Assembly: GCF_000949135.2 (NCBI RefSeq)
Contig: NZ_JTAN02000017.1
Coordinates: 248,001-312,000, forward strand
DNA: 64,000 nucleotides
From: Burkholderia sp. USMB20
Lineage (GTDB): Bacteria > Pseudomonadota > Gammaproteobacteria > Burkholderiales > Burkholderiaceae
Reading direction: 5' to 3'
The notes under the pieces were generated by a model that was not told the DNA's origin, made no database searches, and saw nothing but the letters and a program-made list of their open reading frames with translations. The position numbers were made by a program, and so were the translations under genes. This document shows, one piece after another, positions 63,170 to 64,000 of the stretch. How positions within the stretch are numbered: position 1 is the stretch's first letter; each line of letters starts with the position of its first letter.

Positions 63170-64000
63170 TCACGAAGGCAGATAAACGGACTTGCATTCC
63201 AGATAGCCCTTCAACCCTTCTACGCCACCCTGCCGTCCGATGCCCGATTGCTTATAGCCCCCGAATGGGATGCCGACATCTACGCTCAGGCCGTTGACCG
63301 ACACATTGCCAGTGCGCACGCGGCGCGCCACGTCAAACGCCTTCTCGGCATCGGCGCTGAAGACGGCGCCGCTCAGCCCGTAAGGCGAATCGTTGGCGAT
63401 GCGAATCGCATCGGCTTCGTCCTCGTAGGCTATGACCGACACCACCGGCCCGAAAATTTCTTCCTGAGCGATAGTCATGTCGTTGCAGACCTCGCTGAAG
63501 ACCGTGGGCTGCACGAAGAAACCCCGCTCGCACCCGGCCACGCGCCCTCCGCCGATGAGGATCCGGGCGCCTTCGGCGCGCCCTTTTTCGATACAGCCAA
63601 GCACGCGTTCCATCTGGCGTCGCATCGACAGCGGCCCGATCTGAGTCTGCGGATCGGCCGGGTCACCCACCTTGAGCGCCTTCACGGCGCCGACATAGGC
63701 ATCCAGGAACGCGTCGCGCTTCCTTTTTGAGACCAGCACGCGCGTAAGGGAAAAACAGATCTGTCCGCTGAACGGCATGGAAAATGGCATCAGGGTATCC
63801 AATACCGTTGGGATGTCGGCGTCATCCAGCACAATCGCGGCCGATTTGCCGCCAAGTTCCAGGTCCACGCGTGCCAGTCGGTGGGTACAGGCGGCGGCAA
63901 TCGATTTGCCGGCGGCGGTGCTGCCGGTGAAGCTAACTTTGTCGATTTCTGGCCGGCTGATCAGATAGGCACCGATCTCGCGCCCGCCGGGAACTAGATT
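63170..64000 (-). CDS. aldehyde dehydrogenase, 5'-truncated by the window edge
   Basis: The frame is open from base 64000 leftwards; the GTG at 63868 is internal. The visible 276 residues cover IDKVSFTGSTAAGKSIA (cofactor-binding), LELGGKSA (catalytic Glu), FSGQICFSLTRVLV (catalytic Cys in GQIC), IFGPVVSVIAY and the C-terminal FGGYKQSGIGRQGG. It oxidises an aldehyde to an acid with NAD(P)+. It lies 94 bases before the MHS transporter gene and probably completes the oxidation sequence begun by an alcohol oxidase. Confidence 0.93.
   Translation of the reverse strand, partial: NLVPGGREIGAYLISRPEIDKVSFTGSTAAGKSIAAACTHRLARVDLELGGKSAAIVLDDADIPTVLDTLMPFSMPFSGQICFSLTRVLVSKRKRDAFLDAYVGAVKALKVGDPADPQTQIGPLSMRRQMERVLGCIEKGRAEGARILIGGGRVAGCERGFFVQPTVFSEVCNDMTIAQEEIFGPVVSVIAYEDEADAIRIANDSPYGLSGAVFSADAEKAFDVARRVRTGNVSVNGLSVDVGIPFGGYKQSGIGRQGGVEGLKGYLECKSVYLPS

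Noticed and set aside
1-64000. Search for tRNA, rRNA, integrase and att sites
   Set aside because: Nothing with a cloverleaf, rRNA core or tyrosine-recombinase signature was noticed; absence is by eye only and does not exclude them.

Overview
The window looks like a piece of a large accessory replicon or integrated conjugative element (ICE) from a high-GC betaproteobacterium, most likely Burkholderiaceae (Paraburkholderia, Caballeronia or Cupriavidus type). This rests on the codon bias, two OmpC-like Burkholderia-type porins ending in Phe, the insertion-sequence families, and a maintenance module of the PFGI-1/PAPI-1 ICE type. No rRNA, tRNA, integrase or CRISPR array was found, so plasmid and ICE cannot be separated from this window alone.

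Positions 1-20.8 kb are the backbone. The left part carries plus-strand genes: a truncated gene, two hypotheticals, a SNF2-type helicase with a zinc-ribbon insert, a DUF3085-like protein, a TraB-like nitrilase-fold membrane protein and a pair of repeat-type hypotheticals. A 716-aa nuclease-like/SEC-C protein lies inverted among them and is a defence candidate. The right part runs leftwards: AlpA-like HTH, ParA, ParB, DUF2857-like, two winged-helix/Rep-like proteins, a TIGR03761-like protein, a DUF3158-like protein, SSB and HU. The parA to Rep-like genes overlap by 4 to 20 nt. Three copies of a GTTACCC-S-GGGTAAC palindrome sit around the end of the Rep-like gene. A divergent XRE regulator has an operator-like dyad over its -10 box.

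Positions 21-24.5 kb hold a fatty-acid desaturase overlapping a permease, with a convergent ArgP-like LysR regulator.

Positions 24.7-40 kb are a mobile-element scrapyard. It contains an IS630 remnant, two abutting IS5-type elements that share CTAG targets, an IS3 element interrupted by an intact IS110/IS1111-type element, and fragments of IS66, IS407-like IS3, IS21 and IS110. It also holds broken metabolic genes (CaiB/BaiF CoA-transferase and LeuC-type dehydratase). Surviving genes among these are a putidaredoxin-reductase-type flavoprotein, a [2Fe-2S] ferredoxin, a VOC protein, and IclR and LuxR regulators.

Positions 40-64 kb form a catabolic island: porin, cytochrome P450, GMC oxidoreductase, SDR, metallo-beta-lactamase-fold hydrolase, MFS transporter, quinone-oxidoreductase-like MDR, MhpD-type hydratase, DUF1330-like protein, second VOC protein, alpha/beta hydrolase, MHS transporter, IS3 and IS110 copies, second porin, second MHS transporter and a truncated aldehyde dehydrogenase. 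With the reductase and ferredoxin at 26-30 kb, the P450 has a full class I electron chain, scattered by insertion sequences.

The strongest new signal is a 17-18-bp dyad, GTCCCC-N5/6-GGGGAC. It recurs upstream of the ferredoxin/VOC pair, the P450, the MDR/hydratase operon, the alpha/beta hydrolase and the MHS transporter. This suggests that one regulator, possibly the local LuxR or IclR protein, controls a dispersed catabolic regulon whose substrate cannot be named from sequence.
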